Origin: Chitinophagales bacterium
Lineage (GTDB): Bacteria > Bacteroidota > Bacteroidia > Chitinophagales > Chitinophagaceae
NCBI GenBank assembly: GCA_017303395.1
Contig: JAFLBN010000002.1
Coordinates: 356,166 to 420,165 of the forward strand
Direction of reading: 5' to 3'
Length of the DNA: 64,000 nt
The position numbers were made by a program, and so were the translations under genes. This document shows, piece after piece, positions 1 to 8,994 of this stretch (the stretch's first letter is position 1; each line of letters opens with the position of its first letter). A model generated the notes under the pieces. That model did no database searches. It was not told the DNA's origin and was given only the letters and a program-made list of their open reading frames with translations.

Positions 1-1605
1 GCTAACACCACCACCAAAACCTGCTGATAATTGCAACTGATCGCTCGATTTTTCAACAAGGCTATATTCAATATCTACTGTACCATCTTCCTGATTAGGC
101 TTAGGTTGTATACCAATTTTTTCCTGGTCGAAGAAACCTAGGTTTGCAATCTCACGCTGTGTACGAATCAAATCGCTACGACTGAATTTATTGCCCGGCA
201 ATGTACGAAGTTCGCGACGCACAACGTGTTCATTAGTGCGGTCGTTACCTGTTATGGTCACATTACGGATGGTAGCTTGTGGCCCTTCTGTAATGCGCAT
301 CTCATAATTGATAGTATCGCCCACAATAGATGTTTCTACTGCATCTACATTGAAGAAAAGATAGCCGTCATCCATGTACAGGCTGCTCACATCTTCACCA
401 CCTTCAGGGCTCAATTGCTTACCCAGACGCGTATCTAACAGTTGCTGATTGTAAACGTCACCTTTCTTTATACCCAGTATCTTAGATAAAGCATCGCTGG
501 TATATTTAGTATTGCCCTTCCATTCTATATCACCAAAGTAATATTTGCGGCCTTCTCTTACCTTGATATCAATATTTACATTCCCGTTCTTTACTGCATA
601 GATTGTATCTTTTTCTACAGAAGCATCGCGGAAACCGAGCGAGTTGTAATACTCAACCAAAGACTGCTTATCATCATCGTATTTCTTCTGATTGAACTTA
701 GATGAAGAAAAGAAATTGTACCTGAAGTAAGGGTCAAGTGCGTTCAAGGTTTTTGACACTGACAAGAAACCAAAATTCTTTACATACTTGCTGAAAGAGC
801 GCTTACTTGTACTATACACACTGGTTTCGTCTGCAGGGTACAGAGATATACGCGCCATCTCTTTTGTAGAACGCAAAATGCGTTTCAGCTTCAGTTCATT
901 AGCATTATCGTTACCAACAATATTTACCTGATTGATGTGTGTTTTATTACCCTTGTCTATATCAAAAGTTAGTACTATAGAGTTAACATTGATAGTATCA
1001 ACCCTCTCCTTCGCATTAATCTTTACATCACCATATCCTTTTTCAGAGAAATACTTACGAATCCTAACAATAGCTTCCATCTTCAGGGCATCTGTCACTA
1101 CCCTGCCTTTTACAAGGCCTGCTTTGTCTTTCAACTCTGTAGCTTCACCTTTCTTAATGCCTCTGAAATTGTATTTTGACAATCTTGGACGCTCTTCTAC
1201 TTTAATATCAAGAAAAATCTTATTGCCTATAGTTTTGCTGATACTGATACCAACATTAGAAAACAGTTCCTGCTTCCAAAGGCTTTTAATGGCCTTGGCA
1301 ACACTCTCGTCGTTTACAGGTTTTATTTTACCACCTATTGTCAGGCCTGTAACTGCAATCAACAAATCTTCATCAAGATATTTTGTACCACTTACTGTAA
1401 TACCTGCAATCTCATATTCTTTATATAAACCTTCAGATGATGAGCCTTGTGCACCTGACAACCCGGTACCGGTATTGCGTCTGAGGCCAAGCCCCCCGCC
1501 TGAAGACGTAGAGTCTCCAGACAATGACAATTGTGCATTAGCGTTGATGCCCGCTAATAACGAACAGCATAACAATAGTGTTAAGCGCGTTGAGAATTTA
1601 AACAT
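1..1605 (-). CDS. bamA: Outer membrane protein assembly factor BamA (5' part, runs off window)
   Basis: The frame is open for 535 codons from ATG at 1605 to the window edge. It starts with a signal peptide ending near ANAQ, then a low-complexity Ser/Gly stretch, then successive POTRA-like modules (for example EYEIAGITVSGTKYLDED, INQVNIVGNDNANELK, YFGDIEWKGNTKYTSD and ATIRNVTITGNDRTNE). It breaks off just as the membrane barrel begins (LSAGFGGGVS). BamA inserts beta-barrel proteins into the outer membrane. Its start overlaps the end of uppS by 8 bases, so the two are probably translationally coupled. The family call is strong; the C-terminal barrel is outside the window. Confidence 0.93.
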   Translation of the reverse strand, partial: MFKFSTRLTLLLCCSLLAGINANAQLSLSGDSTSSGGGLGLRRNTGTGLSGAQGSSSEGLYKEYEIAGITVSGTKYLDEDLLIAVTGLTIGGKIKPVNDESVAKAIKSLWKQELFSNVGISISKTIGNKIFLDIKVEERPRLSKYNFRGIKKGEATELKDKAGLVKGRVVTDALKMEAIVRIRKYFSEKGYGDVKINAKERVDTINVNSIVLTFDIDKGNKTHINQVNIVGNDNANELKLKRILRSTKEMARISLYPADETSVYSTSKRSFSKYVKNFGFLSVSKTLNALDPYFRYNFFSSSKFNQKKYDDDKQSLVEYYNSLGFRDASVEKDTIYAVKNGNVNIDIKVREGRKYYFGDIEWKGNTKYTSDALSKILGIKKGDVYNQQLLDTRLGKQLSPEGGEDVSSLYMDDGYLFFNVDAVETSIVGDTINYEMRITEGPQATIRNVTITGNDRTNEHVVRRELRTLPGNKFSRSDLIRTQREIANLGFFDQEKIGIQPKPNQEDGTVDIEYSLVEKSSDQLQLSAGFGGGVS

Positions 1606-2359
1606 GCTGGGTTGATGTCTTTTGGATTTGTTCACTTGTTTTGCCGAATCGTCTTTCTCTCTTCTGATAATCAAGCAGCGCTTCGTATAAATTTTGTTTG
1701 CGGAATGCAGGCCAGTGTACCGGGGTAAAGTACAATTCTGCATACGACAATTGGTACATTAAGAAATTACTAATCCTGTATTCACCACTTGTCCTTATCA
1801 TCAATTCCGGATCAGGAAACTGTGCCGTATTTAAATATGAATTAAACAATTCTTCTGTTACGTCTTCTTCTTTTAGTTTGCCTGCCAATGCATCTGCAAC
1901 CATTTTCTTTGATGCATTTACCAACTCCCATCGAGAGCTGTAACTCAGCGCCAAAATCAAATTCAACCCTGTGTTTGAAGACGTGATTTCCATCGCCTCA
2001 TTCAATTCTTTTTTACACACATCGGGCAGGCTGTCAAAATCACCTATAACATGCATACGCACGTTATTCTTCTTCAGTTCGTCTACTTCTTTACGTATAG
2101 TATTTACCAGCAACTCCATCAGTGCATCCACCTCTGCTTTGGGCCTGTTCCAATTTTCTGTAGAAAAAGCATACAAAGTGAGATAACCAATACCTATTTC
2201 TGCACAACCATTCACGATATCTCGTACACTCAACACACCTTCGTGATGGCCATATACCCTGTCCTGCCCGTGCTCTTTTGCCCAACGCCCATTACCATCC
2301 ATGATGATGGCTATGTGCTGCGGCAGCTTTGTGCGGTCGAGAGATTGAAGTAAATCCAT
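1598..2359 (-). CDS. uppS: Isoprenyl (undecaprenyl) diphosphate synthase
   Basis: Cis-prenyltransferase making the C55 lipid carrier for peptidoglycan and surface glycans. The family signature is near the N-terminus (HIAIIMDGNGRWAKEHG), followed by LTLYAFSTENWNRP and, near the C-terminus, PDPELMIRTSGEYRISNFL. The ATG at 2359 gives 253 residues, a normal family length. The frame stays open upstream to 2443, but a promoter box at 2395-2402 lies between those two positions, so the shorter start is preferred. The 3' end overlaps bamA by 8 bases, a pairing common in Bacteroidota. Confidence 0.95.
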   Translation of the reverse strand: MDLLQSLDRTKLPQHIAIIMDGNGRWAKEHGQDRVYGHHEGVLSVRDIVNGCAEIGIGYLTLYAFSTENWNRPKAEVDALMELLVNTIRKEVDELKKNNVRMHVIGDFDSLPDVCKKELNEAMEITSSNTGLNLILALSYSSRWELVNASKKMVADALAGKLKEEDVTEELFNSYLNTAQFPDPELMIRTSGEYRISNFLMYQLSYAELYFTPVHWPAFRKQNLYEALLDYQKRERRFGKTSEQIQKTSTQHV

Positions 2360-2394
2360 ACTTATTCTTGAAACCTTTAATTTGAAAAGGTGTG

Positions 2395-2402
2395 CAAAGG
2401 TA
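2395..2402 (-). promoter_or_regulatory. Bacteroidota -7 promoter box for uppS-bamA
   Basis: On the minus strand this reads TACCTTTG followed by C, an exact match to the Bacteroidota TAnnTTTG element. It lies about 36 bases before the uppS ATG. No well-spaced -33 TTTG element is obvious. Confidence 0.6.
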
Positions 2403-2574
2403 CAAAAATAGCAGCTTGCCGCATCTGTCAAAATTTGACACATCTAGTTTAACGCGGTTTTAACTGCATGAGAACTAAAACTTTAGATTTTAAACAGCTA
2501 TTTAACAAAAAAGTGACCTATAAATGATGATTTGAGGCATATCAATGCAGATTATTTTGAGGTATATTTATACT

Positions 2575-3225
2575 ATGGTCAATAATCTTAGTGAGTACAA
2601 TTCAATTTTCAGCGAATGGGTTCGCGAAATAAGAGACGTAGATATACAACAAGACAGGATGCGTTTTCGCAGAAACATGGAACGCATTGGAGAAATTGCA
2701 GCTTATGAAATCAGTAAACACTTACCCTACAGCGTTGTAACCATCCAAACCCCTATGGGAGAATCTATTTGCCACATTCTTGAAAAACAGCCTGTTTTGG
2801 GCACCATTCTGCGTGCCGGCATACCTTTACATCAGGGGTTATTGAACTATTTTGACAAAGCAGACAATGCTTTTATTGCAGGATACAGGAAACATCACAG
2901 AGACGGCACCTTTGAAATTGAGCAACAATATATTACATGCCCAGACATTAATGGCAGGCCACTGATTATAGCAGACCCAATGCTTGCCACCGGTTCATCG
3001 CTTGTTTTGGCAATTGAAAGCCTCTTAGACACGGGAAAACCATCACAGATACATATAGTTTGTGCCATAGCCTGTACCGAGGGTATAGAGTTGCTGAAAC
3101 GTAAAATACCGGAAGCTTACATATGGGCTGGTGCCATAGATGAGGAGCTGACGGCACGCGGATACATAGTGCCGGGACTGGGCGATGCAGGCGACTTGTC
3201 GTTTGGAATAAAAAAACAGTCATAA
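2575..3225 (+). CDS. upp: Uracil phosphoribosyltransferase
   Basis: Converts uracil and PRPP to UMP in pyrimidine salvage. The PRPP-binding loop reads LIIADPMLATGSSL and the C-terminal uracil-binding segment reads VPGLGDAGDLSFG, both typical of UPRTases. The GTILRAGIPLHQGLL segment is also conserved. ATG at 2575 gives 216 residues, the usual length; the frame extends 10 codons upstream without conserved sequence. It is a monocistronic-looking gene on the opposite strand to uppS. Confidence 0.94.
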   Translation: MVNNLSEYNSIFSEWVREIRDVDIQQDRMRFRRNMERIGEIAAYEISKHLPYSVVTIQTPMGESICHILEKQPVLGTILRAGIPLHQGLLNYFDKADNAFIAGYRKHHRDGTFEIEQQYITCPDINGRPLIIADPMLATGSSLVLAIESLLDTGKPSQIHIVCAIACTEGIELLKRKIPEAYIWAGAIDEELTARGYIVPGLGDAGDLSFGIKKQS

Positions 3226-3325
3226 CCCAACTAAAATTATATATCCAACTGTCTTGGATAATAAGATAATTTAACTTATTTTGGTCTTTCGAAACTCATT
3301 TAAACAATTCATAAACGATACCCAG

Positions 3326-4363
3326 ATGAAGAAAATATTACTAGGAGTGGGTGCATCATTGATGTTGGCGACTTCAGCTATGGCACAGGATCCGCACTTT
3401 ACTCAATATTTTGCATCACCTCTCACGCTAAACCCGGCGCTTACTGGCCTTGTGTCTTGTGACCTGCGTTTGGCAGCAAACTACCGTACACAATGGGGAA
3501 GTGTATCTCCTAATCCATATGTTACTGGTACTATCTCTTACGATATGGCGACTATGAAAGGCCGTCTTAACAACGGTGATGCCGTAGGTATAGGTGTACT
3601 TGGCTTGTTTGACAGGTCTGGTAAAGGTGGTTTGCAAAACACATCTGTTGGCTTGTCTCTGGCTTACCACAAAGCTTTCGGTCATGAAAAGCAACATACT
3701 TTGTCACTTGGTTTACAAGGCGTGTTGGTTCAGAAAAACATAGATTTCTCTCAATTGGCATTTGAAGACCAATTTGACTTCTCTACTGGTGGTACTCCAT
3801 ACCAAACAGGTGAAAATCTTGGCAATGCGGATCTTACGTATCCGGACTTCAACCTTGGTTTAATGTACTCTGGTCGTGTTAGTGAAAACTCTACAATGTA
3901 TGCAGGCTTTTCTTACTACCACCTGACACAACCTGTTGAAACATTCCTGAACAGCAATCACAAAATACATGCACGCTACACAGGTTATCTGGGTGGTTCA
4001 TTCGATCTGAATGAAAACATGGTATTGTATGCAAGCGGTATGTTCCAGTCTCAAGCTTCTGCTTCAGAAGTATTAGCAGGTGCTGCAGTTGGTTTCGTTC
4101 TGAATCCTGGCCACGATGCTGAATATGCTAAAAACACTATACTGTATCTGGGTGGTTGGTATCGTTACAACGATGCATTGGCTCCTTACATCGGTCTGGA
4201 ATGGTCTAAGATGAAATTGGGTATCACTTACGACCTGAACATGTCTGGTTTATCTGCTGCAACAAGAGGTAACGGTGGTTATGAAGTTTCTCTGATATTC
4301 AACGGTTGCATCAACAAACGCGAATTCAAACCTACTTACAACTTTGCTTGTCCTAAGTTCTAA
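3326..4363 (+). CDS. PorP/SprF family type IX secretion-associated membrane protein
   Basis: The 345-residue product has a signal peptide (MKKILLG to AMAQ) followed at once by the PorP/SprF hallmark DPHFTQYFASPLTLNPALTG. The rest alternates in beta-barrel fashion and contains many G/Y/aromatic strand motifs. PorP/SprF proteins are outer-membrane components linked to T9SS and gliding. Here the gene stands alone, without the gldKLMN genes, so it may be an orphan paralogue serving one substrate. ATG at 3326 is chosen because the signal peptide starts there, not at the upstream in-frame start at 3281. A strong terminator follows. Confidence 0.85.
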   Translation: MKKILLGVGASLMLATSAMAQDPHFTQYFASPLTLNPALTGLVSCDLRLAANYRTQWGSVSPNPYVTGTISYDMATMKGRLNNGDAVGIGVLGLFDRSGKGGLQNTSVGLSLAYHKAFGHEKQHTLSLGLQGVLVQKNIDFSQLAFEDQFDFSTGGTPYQTGENLGNADLTYPDFNLGLMYSGRVSENSTMYAGFSYYHLTQPVETFLNSNHKIHARYTGYLGGSFDLNENMVLYASGMFQSQASASEVLAGAAVGFVLNPGHDAEYAKNTILYLGGWYRYNDALAPYIGLEWSKMKLGITYDLNMSGLSAATRGNGGYEVSLIFNGCINKREFKPTYNFACPKF

Positions 4364-4382
4364 GTTTGATATAATTCAAATT

Positions 4383-4411
4383 AAAAAAGCTGCTCAATGA
4401 GCAGCTTTTTT
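4383..4411 (+). terminator. Rho-independent terminator after the PorP/SprF gene
   Basis: Perfect 12-bp stem (AAAAAAGCTGCT / AGCAGCTTTTTT) with loop CAATG, ending in a T-run, 20 bases after the stop codon. Confidence 0.85.
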
Positions 4412-4466
4412 AATTTACCAACTTCTTTAGTTTACGTAAATTAGCAAGAGATATACTTATACTGAT

Positions 4467-4874
4467 ATGCCACTGTTTACAAAGCTTGGAAAATATAACA
4501 ATACAGCCCTTCTTTTACTACGTATAGGCATCGGGGCTATGATGATGATGCATGGCTATCCAAAATTATCAGGTGGTGTAGAAAAATGGGAAAAGCTTGG
4601 TGGCGCGATGTCGGCTATTGGTATAAAAGTATTGCCAACAGTTTGGGGCTTTATGGCTGCTATTACAGAAAGTATTGGTGGCTTGTTCTTCTTATTAGGT
4701 CTTTTCTTCAGGCCAACATCTTTCTTTCTGTTATTCACAATGGTAGTAGCAACTGCCATGCACCTTAAAGATGGCGAAACCATTATGGATGCATCTCATT
4801 CCATAGAGCTTGCTGTTGTGTTTTTATCAATGTTTATAATAGGCCCGGGCAGATATTCAGTAGATAGAGATTAG
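4467..4874 (+). CDS. DoxX family membrane protein
   Basis: The 135-residue protein has four hydrophobic segments. The first carries the DoxX-type pattern LLLRIGIGAMMMMHGYPKL, followed by FMAAITESIGGLFFLLGLFFRP. DoxX proteins are small inner-membrane proteins linked in some bacteria to redox or quinone metabolism; a precise function cannot be assigned here. The stop codon lies one base from the end of the convergent gene at 4876. Confidence 0.85.
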   Translation: MPLFTKLGKYNNTALLLLRIGIGAMMMMHGYPKLSGGVEKWEKLGGAMSAIGIKVLPTVWGFMAAITESIGGLFFLLGLFFRPTSFFLLFTMVVATAMHLKDGETIMDASHSIELAVVFLSMFIIGPGRYSVDRD

Positions 4875-4875
4875 A

Positions 4876-5253
4876 TTAGGCAATCTTTGCCGTATATCTA
4901 TTAGTTACAGATCTACTAACAGAGTTGCGAATACCATCAATAATATTGTCTGTGACAAGCTTCACTAACTTGTTTGCCTTGTTCCTTATGTTCACAAGAT
5001 ATTGTTCATCCTCTGCCAAGGTATAAACGATGGGTATCTTGAAGTGACGTAACAATTTATGATACGTCTTTGTGATACCCGCACTTGGCACATCAGGGTT
5101 TACCAAAACAACGTCCGGCGAAAGCTCGACAACCATATCTTCTGCAATAGCATCATTACAGGTATATACAAGCATCCCACGCTCCTTTAGCACCTCTGCA
5201 TCAAGGCAACTTTCGCTTTCACCGTTAGTAACCATTAATATTTTCAAACGCAT
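4876..5253 (-). CDS. Degenerate response-regulator receiver-like protein
   Basis: The 125 residues fit a CheY-like alpha/beta fold: LKILMVTNGESES in place of beta1, then DVVLVNPDVPSAG where the phosphoacceptor strand should be, then IPIVYTLAEDEQYL at beta4. The usual acidic pair after beta1 is replaced by TNGE, and the phosphoacceptor position appears to be Asn (VNPD). It is therefore probably a pseudo-receiver that cannot be phosphorylated in the normal way. No output domain is present. It converges tail-to-tail with the DoxX gene. Partners are unknown. Confidence 0.6.
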   Translation of the reverse strand: MRLKILMVTNGESESCLDAEVLKERGMLVYTCNDAIAEDMVVELSPDVVLVNPDVPSAGITKTYHKLLRHFKIPIVYTLAEDEQYLVNIRNKANKLVKLVTDNIIDGIRNSVSRSVTNRYTAKIA

Positions 5254-5378
5254 AGCCTTCAGTTTATTGATACTATATACGATAGGAAAACTATGCCAGT
5301 TTAGGTTAAAGAAAACTTAAGGACTCATTATCAACCATGTTTTACAAAAACGTGATAATTGGCGGTTCAATCAAACTA

Positions 5379-6359
5379 TCAGACTCTAGGCTTCCATTTT
5401 ACAACCTGATTTTTCTGAGCTTTTACTGTTTTCAGGTAAGCGTAAATAGCTGCCAAATCACTTTCTTTCATTTTCGCGTACATTGTCCATGGCATCATAG
5501 TTGCAAAATCTTTTGTAAAGTCTATTTTTTGAGGAACATAGTTTGAATCAGCATACATTTTAAACCTGTTTACAAAAGCCTCTTTGGTCCACAAGCCAAT
5601 ACCGGTTTCATTATCAGGACTGATGTTGGGTGTTGTAAGCATACCACCCGGCATTTCGAATGCCCTGCCTCCGCCAAATTCTGTACCTTCTACAAACTGT
5701 CCTTTTTCAAATTTTGTGTGGCACTCTGCACAAGCAGTGGCATTTACAAGGTATTCGCCATAGGCAATAGTATCAGACTCAGCCGGGCGCTTTACAGGTT
5801 CGGCTTTTTTAGGAATCAGTCGCATTATCATACTGAATGGAAAATCAGCCTTTGATTCAGGAATATCATTTTTCACTTCCGGAACACTACGCAGGTAAGC
5901 GATGATGGCATATATATCTTCAGGATCCATCTTGCCATATCTGTGATAAGGCATAACAGGCATCAATGGTTGCCCGTTCTTATCAACACCAGTAGTAATA
6001 GTTCTGTACAGCTCACCATCTGTCCAATCTTTCAATCTATAAGGGGTAATGTTTCTTGAATAAAACACACCAGGGAAGCCCATCTTTTGGTCAAAAACCT
6101 CTCCACCTGCTCCTAATGTTCCTGCCGTTGGTGGTGCTGTAAATGTGTTCCAGTCTCTTTTAGAATGGCAATCCATACATACAGTTACACAATTGGCCAG
6201 ATACTCACCACGTGCTACCCTATCAGGTGTTAATTCTACTTTCAGGTCTGCAGGCTTACCTACATCGGGCAAAAACAGTTTGACATAACCCAACAAACCA
6301 ATAACGATAACGGCAATAACGGATACGGCAATACCCAGCCATTTAAAGAACTTTTTCAT
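5379..6359 (-). CDS. Membrane-anchored dihaem cytochrome c
   Basis: The 326-residue protein has one N-terminal transmembrane anchor (residues about 7-31) and two c-type haem sites, CMDCH at 61-65 and CAECH at 210-214. It thus has two cytochrome c domains facing the periplasm. Each haem domain has Met-containing segments (for example PLMPVMPYHRYGKM and FATMMPWTMYAKMKESD) that could supply axial ligands. The arrangement resembles the cytochrome subunits of periplasmic dehydrogenases, but no dehydrogenase gene is adjacent. Likely role: periplasmic electron transfer. Confidence 0.88.
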   Translation of the reverse strand: MKKFFKWLGIAVSVIAVIVIGLLGYVKLFLPDVGKPADLKVELTPDRVARGEYLANCVTVCMDCHSKRDWNTFTAPPTAGTLGAGGEVFDQKMGFPGVFYSRNITPYRLKDWTDGELYRTITTGVDKNGQPLMPVMPYHRYGKMDPEDIYAIIAYLRSVPEVKNDIPESKADFPFSMIMRLIPKKAEPVKRPAESDTIAYGEYLVNATACAECHTKFEKGQFVEGTEFGGGRAFEMPGGMLTTPNISPDNETGIGLWTKEAFVNRFKMYADSNYVPQKIDFTKDFATMMPWTMYAKMKESDLAAIYAYLKTVKAQKNQVVKWKPRV

Positions 6360-6452
6360 AGGAGCCTTGTTTAGTTTGATATAAAAATAATATCGAATTT
6401 CAATATTTCATAATAGCTTAAGCAATTTGAAACAAACCATTAGCTTTACAAC

Positions 6453-7232
6453 ATGGTAAAAGATATACTGAACGATAAGCCAACAAAGCTGTTCATTGTA
6501 ATAGCCTCATTCTTTGTAGCCAATGCCCTGATAGCAGAATGTATAGGGGGTAAGTTGTTTTCTTTGGAAAGGCTGCTAGGCTTTGAGCCGCAACCATTCT
6601 CGTTATTGGGAGAAGAAGGACTTACCTATACGCTGACATGCGGTGTACTGCTATGGCCGCTTGAGTTTATCATGACCGATATAGTTAATGAGTATTTTGG
6701 TCCAAAAGCCGTGAGAAGGATATCATACATTGCTGTGGGACTGATTTGCTATGCGTTCCTGATGTTTTACCTAGCAATTGAAGTACCTGCAAATAAGGAA
6801 TTTTGGATAACCAGTCATGTACAAGATGGCATACCCGATATGCAAACTGCATTTAGTGGCATCTTTGGGCAAGGCATGTGGATAATAGTTGGTAGCCTTA
6901 CAGCCTTTCTGGTTAGCCAGCTATTGGATGTGTGGGTGTTTCATAAAATAAAGAAAGCTACTGGAGAAAAGAAGGTATGGCTAAGGGCTACAGGTTCTAC
7001 CCTTGTATCCCAATTTGTTGACAGTTTTATTGTACTGTTCATAGCTTTCAAAATAGGTAACGGATGGAGCTTTCAGCGTGTGCTGGCTATAGGACTTGTT
7101 AACTATAGCTATAAAGCATTAATGGCGTTATTACTAACGCCATTAATATACATTATCGAAAACCGTATTGAAAACTATCTTGGTAAAGGCACAACTGCAG
7201 AACTTAAGGCAGCAGCTATGAGCAAGGATTAA
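6453..7232 (+). CDS. Queuosine precursor transporter (YhhQ/VUT family)
   Basis: The 259-residue integral membrane protein has about six to seven hydrophobic segments. The family-typical segment LLWPLEFIMTDIVNEYFGPKAVRRISY is visible in pieces (LEFIMTDIVNEYFG), as is the late SQFVDSFIVLFIAFKIG motif. YhhQ proteins import queuosine precursors such as preQ0/preQ1. The tRNA-modifying enzyme using these precursors, tgt, lies about 17 kb away on the same strand. The 3' end overlaps the convergent gene by 4 bases. Confidence 0.85.
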   Translation: MVKDILNDKPTKLFIVIASFFVANALIAECIGGKLFSLERLLGFEPQPFSLLGEEGLTYTLTCGVLLWPLEFIMTDIVNEYFGPKAVRRISYIAVGLICYAFLMFYLAIEVPANKEFWITSHVQDGIPDMQTAFSGIFGQGMWIIVGSLTAFLVSQLLDVWVFHKIKKATGEKKVWLRATGSTLVSQFVDSFIVLFIAFKIGNGWSFQRVLAIGLVNYSYKALMALLLTPLIYIIENRIENYLGKGTTAELKAAAMSKD

Positions 7233-8983
7233 TAGTTTAGTTCGCGCGGTTTATATTTATTGTTAGAGAACTTATACGTAAAGTTCAATTGGAATGAAGG
7301 TGCTCTGTACAGTTGTTTTGAGACAATCGCAGTACTCTTCGTTCCAGCATTGCTTTCCATTAATGGTTGTGTTGCTCTGAAGTCTATACCAATATTTGGT
7401 GAAACCTGATAGCCAGCACCTACTACATAGCCAAGCATGAAACGTGCTTTGAAAGCATCATAACCGATTATAGGATTTTCACCCCATTGCTGTGTTACTT
7501 CTTGACGGCTTGTAGAGTTTGATACATATGAGCGGCTATACTTTTGTGTGTATTCATCAACTTTAACAGCAAAGTTGTATGTACCGTTCACACCAACAAA
7601 AGCATTCAACCTATTAGCAGAATATCTTACAGCAATAGGCAACTCTACACTGGTAGAAGAAGATATATTAAATGAATGAGCAACTGAATCCCATTCGTGG
7701 CTGTAAGTATTATTACCAATGTAATTTATGCCTGTATAATCTTTATAATTATTAATAAGAGACTTACCATTACCGAAACGATAAATACCTTTCAGTTCTG
7801 CAAACATACCCCAGTGGTCGCTGATATTCATAATACCTACAAGACCAAGTTGTACTCCCATCATATTGTATGCACCAACAGAACTGCTGATACCGGCAAC
7901 AAGACCCGGATGGAAACTTACTTTGCCGAAATCTACTTTCATATTCTGCACCATTTCTTCGAAGCGACGAGGATTGTAAGCATTTTTAGATTGTTTCTTC
8001 TCCGCTTTGCTATCAAGAGAAGCACTTGCATTAATTACCTCAGGACTGTTACGTTCCATTAAAGTAGCTGAAGGAAGTATCACTCTTGGAGCCTTGTTTG
8101 TAGCCGGAGCTGCGGCAACTTCTGCAGGAACATCTACCAACTTTTCAGTAGCCACCATCCCTTGTGCAATGGTATCTACTTTACGCAGACCTTTTCTGCT
8201 ACTTTCTTTAGTTGTGATAACTTCTACAGAGTCAATCGTTTTTATCTGTTTTCTGTATCTCGGGTTAGTAACTTCCACAGGCAATTGTTGCGTTTTGTTG
8301 CGTTTTGTTGCAGCAAAATTGTTGTTAGCAATAGTTGTGCTAGGTTTATTTTCATTTACCTGTACATTATTATCCACAGCTTTGGCAACAGGCGTAGTAA
8401 CTATAACATTACTATTTCCGGGCTTATTTTCAGGTGTAGGACTATTTGTTACTGTATTTGATACGGTATTAAGCGTAGTATTTTTATTGATTGTGGTATT
8501 GTGACCAGCCTTGGTGATGGCGATTGTACTTGCATCTTTTCCTGTTGATGCTACCATACCGCTTTGTTTAGAACTTGTATTATCTTTTATCAGCCTACGA
8601 GCATTATCATGATAGCTGTTAGCAGCAACATCTTTCTTGTCCGAAGCAGAACTACCAGTTGTGTTACCTGCAGTATTGTTAGCTACTACTGCGCCGGATA
8701 GCATTGCGTTGTTTGCACGGTCATATTTATTAACCGAGGCAATATCTTCATCTGCTTGCGTTTGTGTAGCCTTGTAACCAGCAACACCTGCTGCAGCCAA
8801 CAATACTAAACCTGCTGCGTACGAAAAGATGCGCTTCCAGCTAAAGTATGCGGCACCCCTTACAGGTTGCTCTTTATCAAGCAATTCCTGCATTCTGAGC
8901 CACGCCCCTGCACGCTCCTCCTCTTCACCGCCACTTAAGCGCTGCCTTACCAGGTCATCTATGTTAATCATGTTTTTATCCAT
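7229..8983 (-). CDS. Dual-membrane anti-sigma-like protein with outer-membrane beta-barrel
   Basis: 584 residues with an unusual layout. Residues 1-45 are a charged cytoplasmic segment with the look of a short anti-sigma domain (DDLVRQRLSGGEEEERAGAW). Residues about 50-70 are a single transmembrane helix. Residues about 71-350 are a long Asn/Thr/Lys/Ala-rich periplasmic linker. Residues about 355-584 form an outer-membrane beta-barrel of PorT-like type, ending FQLNFTYKFSNN. It starts 11 bases after the ECF sigma gene and is surely co-transcribed. The family described in Bacteroides as dual-membrane-spanning anti-sigma factors (Dma) has this architecture. Inferred role: sense an outer-membrane state and hold or release the sigma factor. 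Confidence 0.75.
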   Translation of the reverse strand: MDKNMINIDDLVRQRLSGGEEEERAGAWLRMQELLDKEQPVRGAAYFSWKRIFSYAAGLVLLAAAGVAGYKATQTQADEDIASVNKYDRANNAMLSGAVVANNTAGNTTGSSASDKKDVAANSYHDNARRLIKDNTSSKQSGMVASTGKDASTIAITKAGHNTTINKNTTLNTVSNTVTNSPTPENKPGNSNVIVTTPVAKAVDNNVQVNENKPSTTIANNNFAATKRNKTQQLPVEVTNPRYRKQIKTIDSVEVITTKESSRKGLRKVDTIAQGMVATEKLVDVPAEVAAAPATNKAPRVILPSATLMERNSPEVINASASLDSKAEKKQSKNAYNPRRFEEMVQNMKVDFGKVSFHPGLVAGISSSVGAYNMMGVQLGLVGIMNISDHWGMFAELKGIYRFGNGKSLINNYKDYTGINYIGNNTYSHEWDSVAHSFNISSSTSVELPIAVRYSANRLNAFVGVNGTYNFAVKVDEYTQKYSRSYVSNSTSRQEVTQQWGENPIIGYDAFKARFMLGYVVGAGYQVSPNIGIDFRATQPLMESNAGTKSTAIVSKQLYRAPSFQLNFTYKFSNNKYKPRELNY

Positions 8984-8994
8984 ATGGATAAAAT

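Noticed and set aside
932-1615. Plus-strand open frame of 227 codons opposite bamA
   Set aside because: It lies wholly antisense to a strongly supported BamA frame and shows no motif, signal peptide or repeats.
3242-3260. Hairpin TATCCAA / TTGGATA after upp
   Set aside because: AT-rich 7-bp stem without a T-run; too weak to call a terminator.
8286-8309. Short direct repeats resembling a repeat array
   Set aside because: Two to three copies of about 11 bases inside the Lys/Asn/Gln linker of the barrel protein; too short and without spacers for CRISPR.
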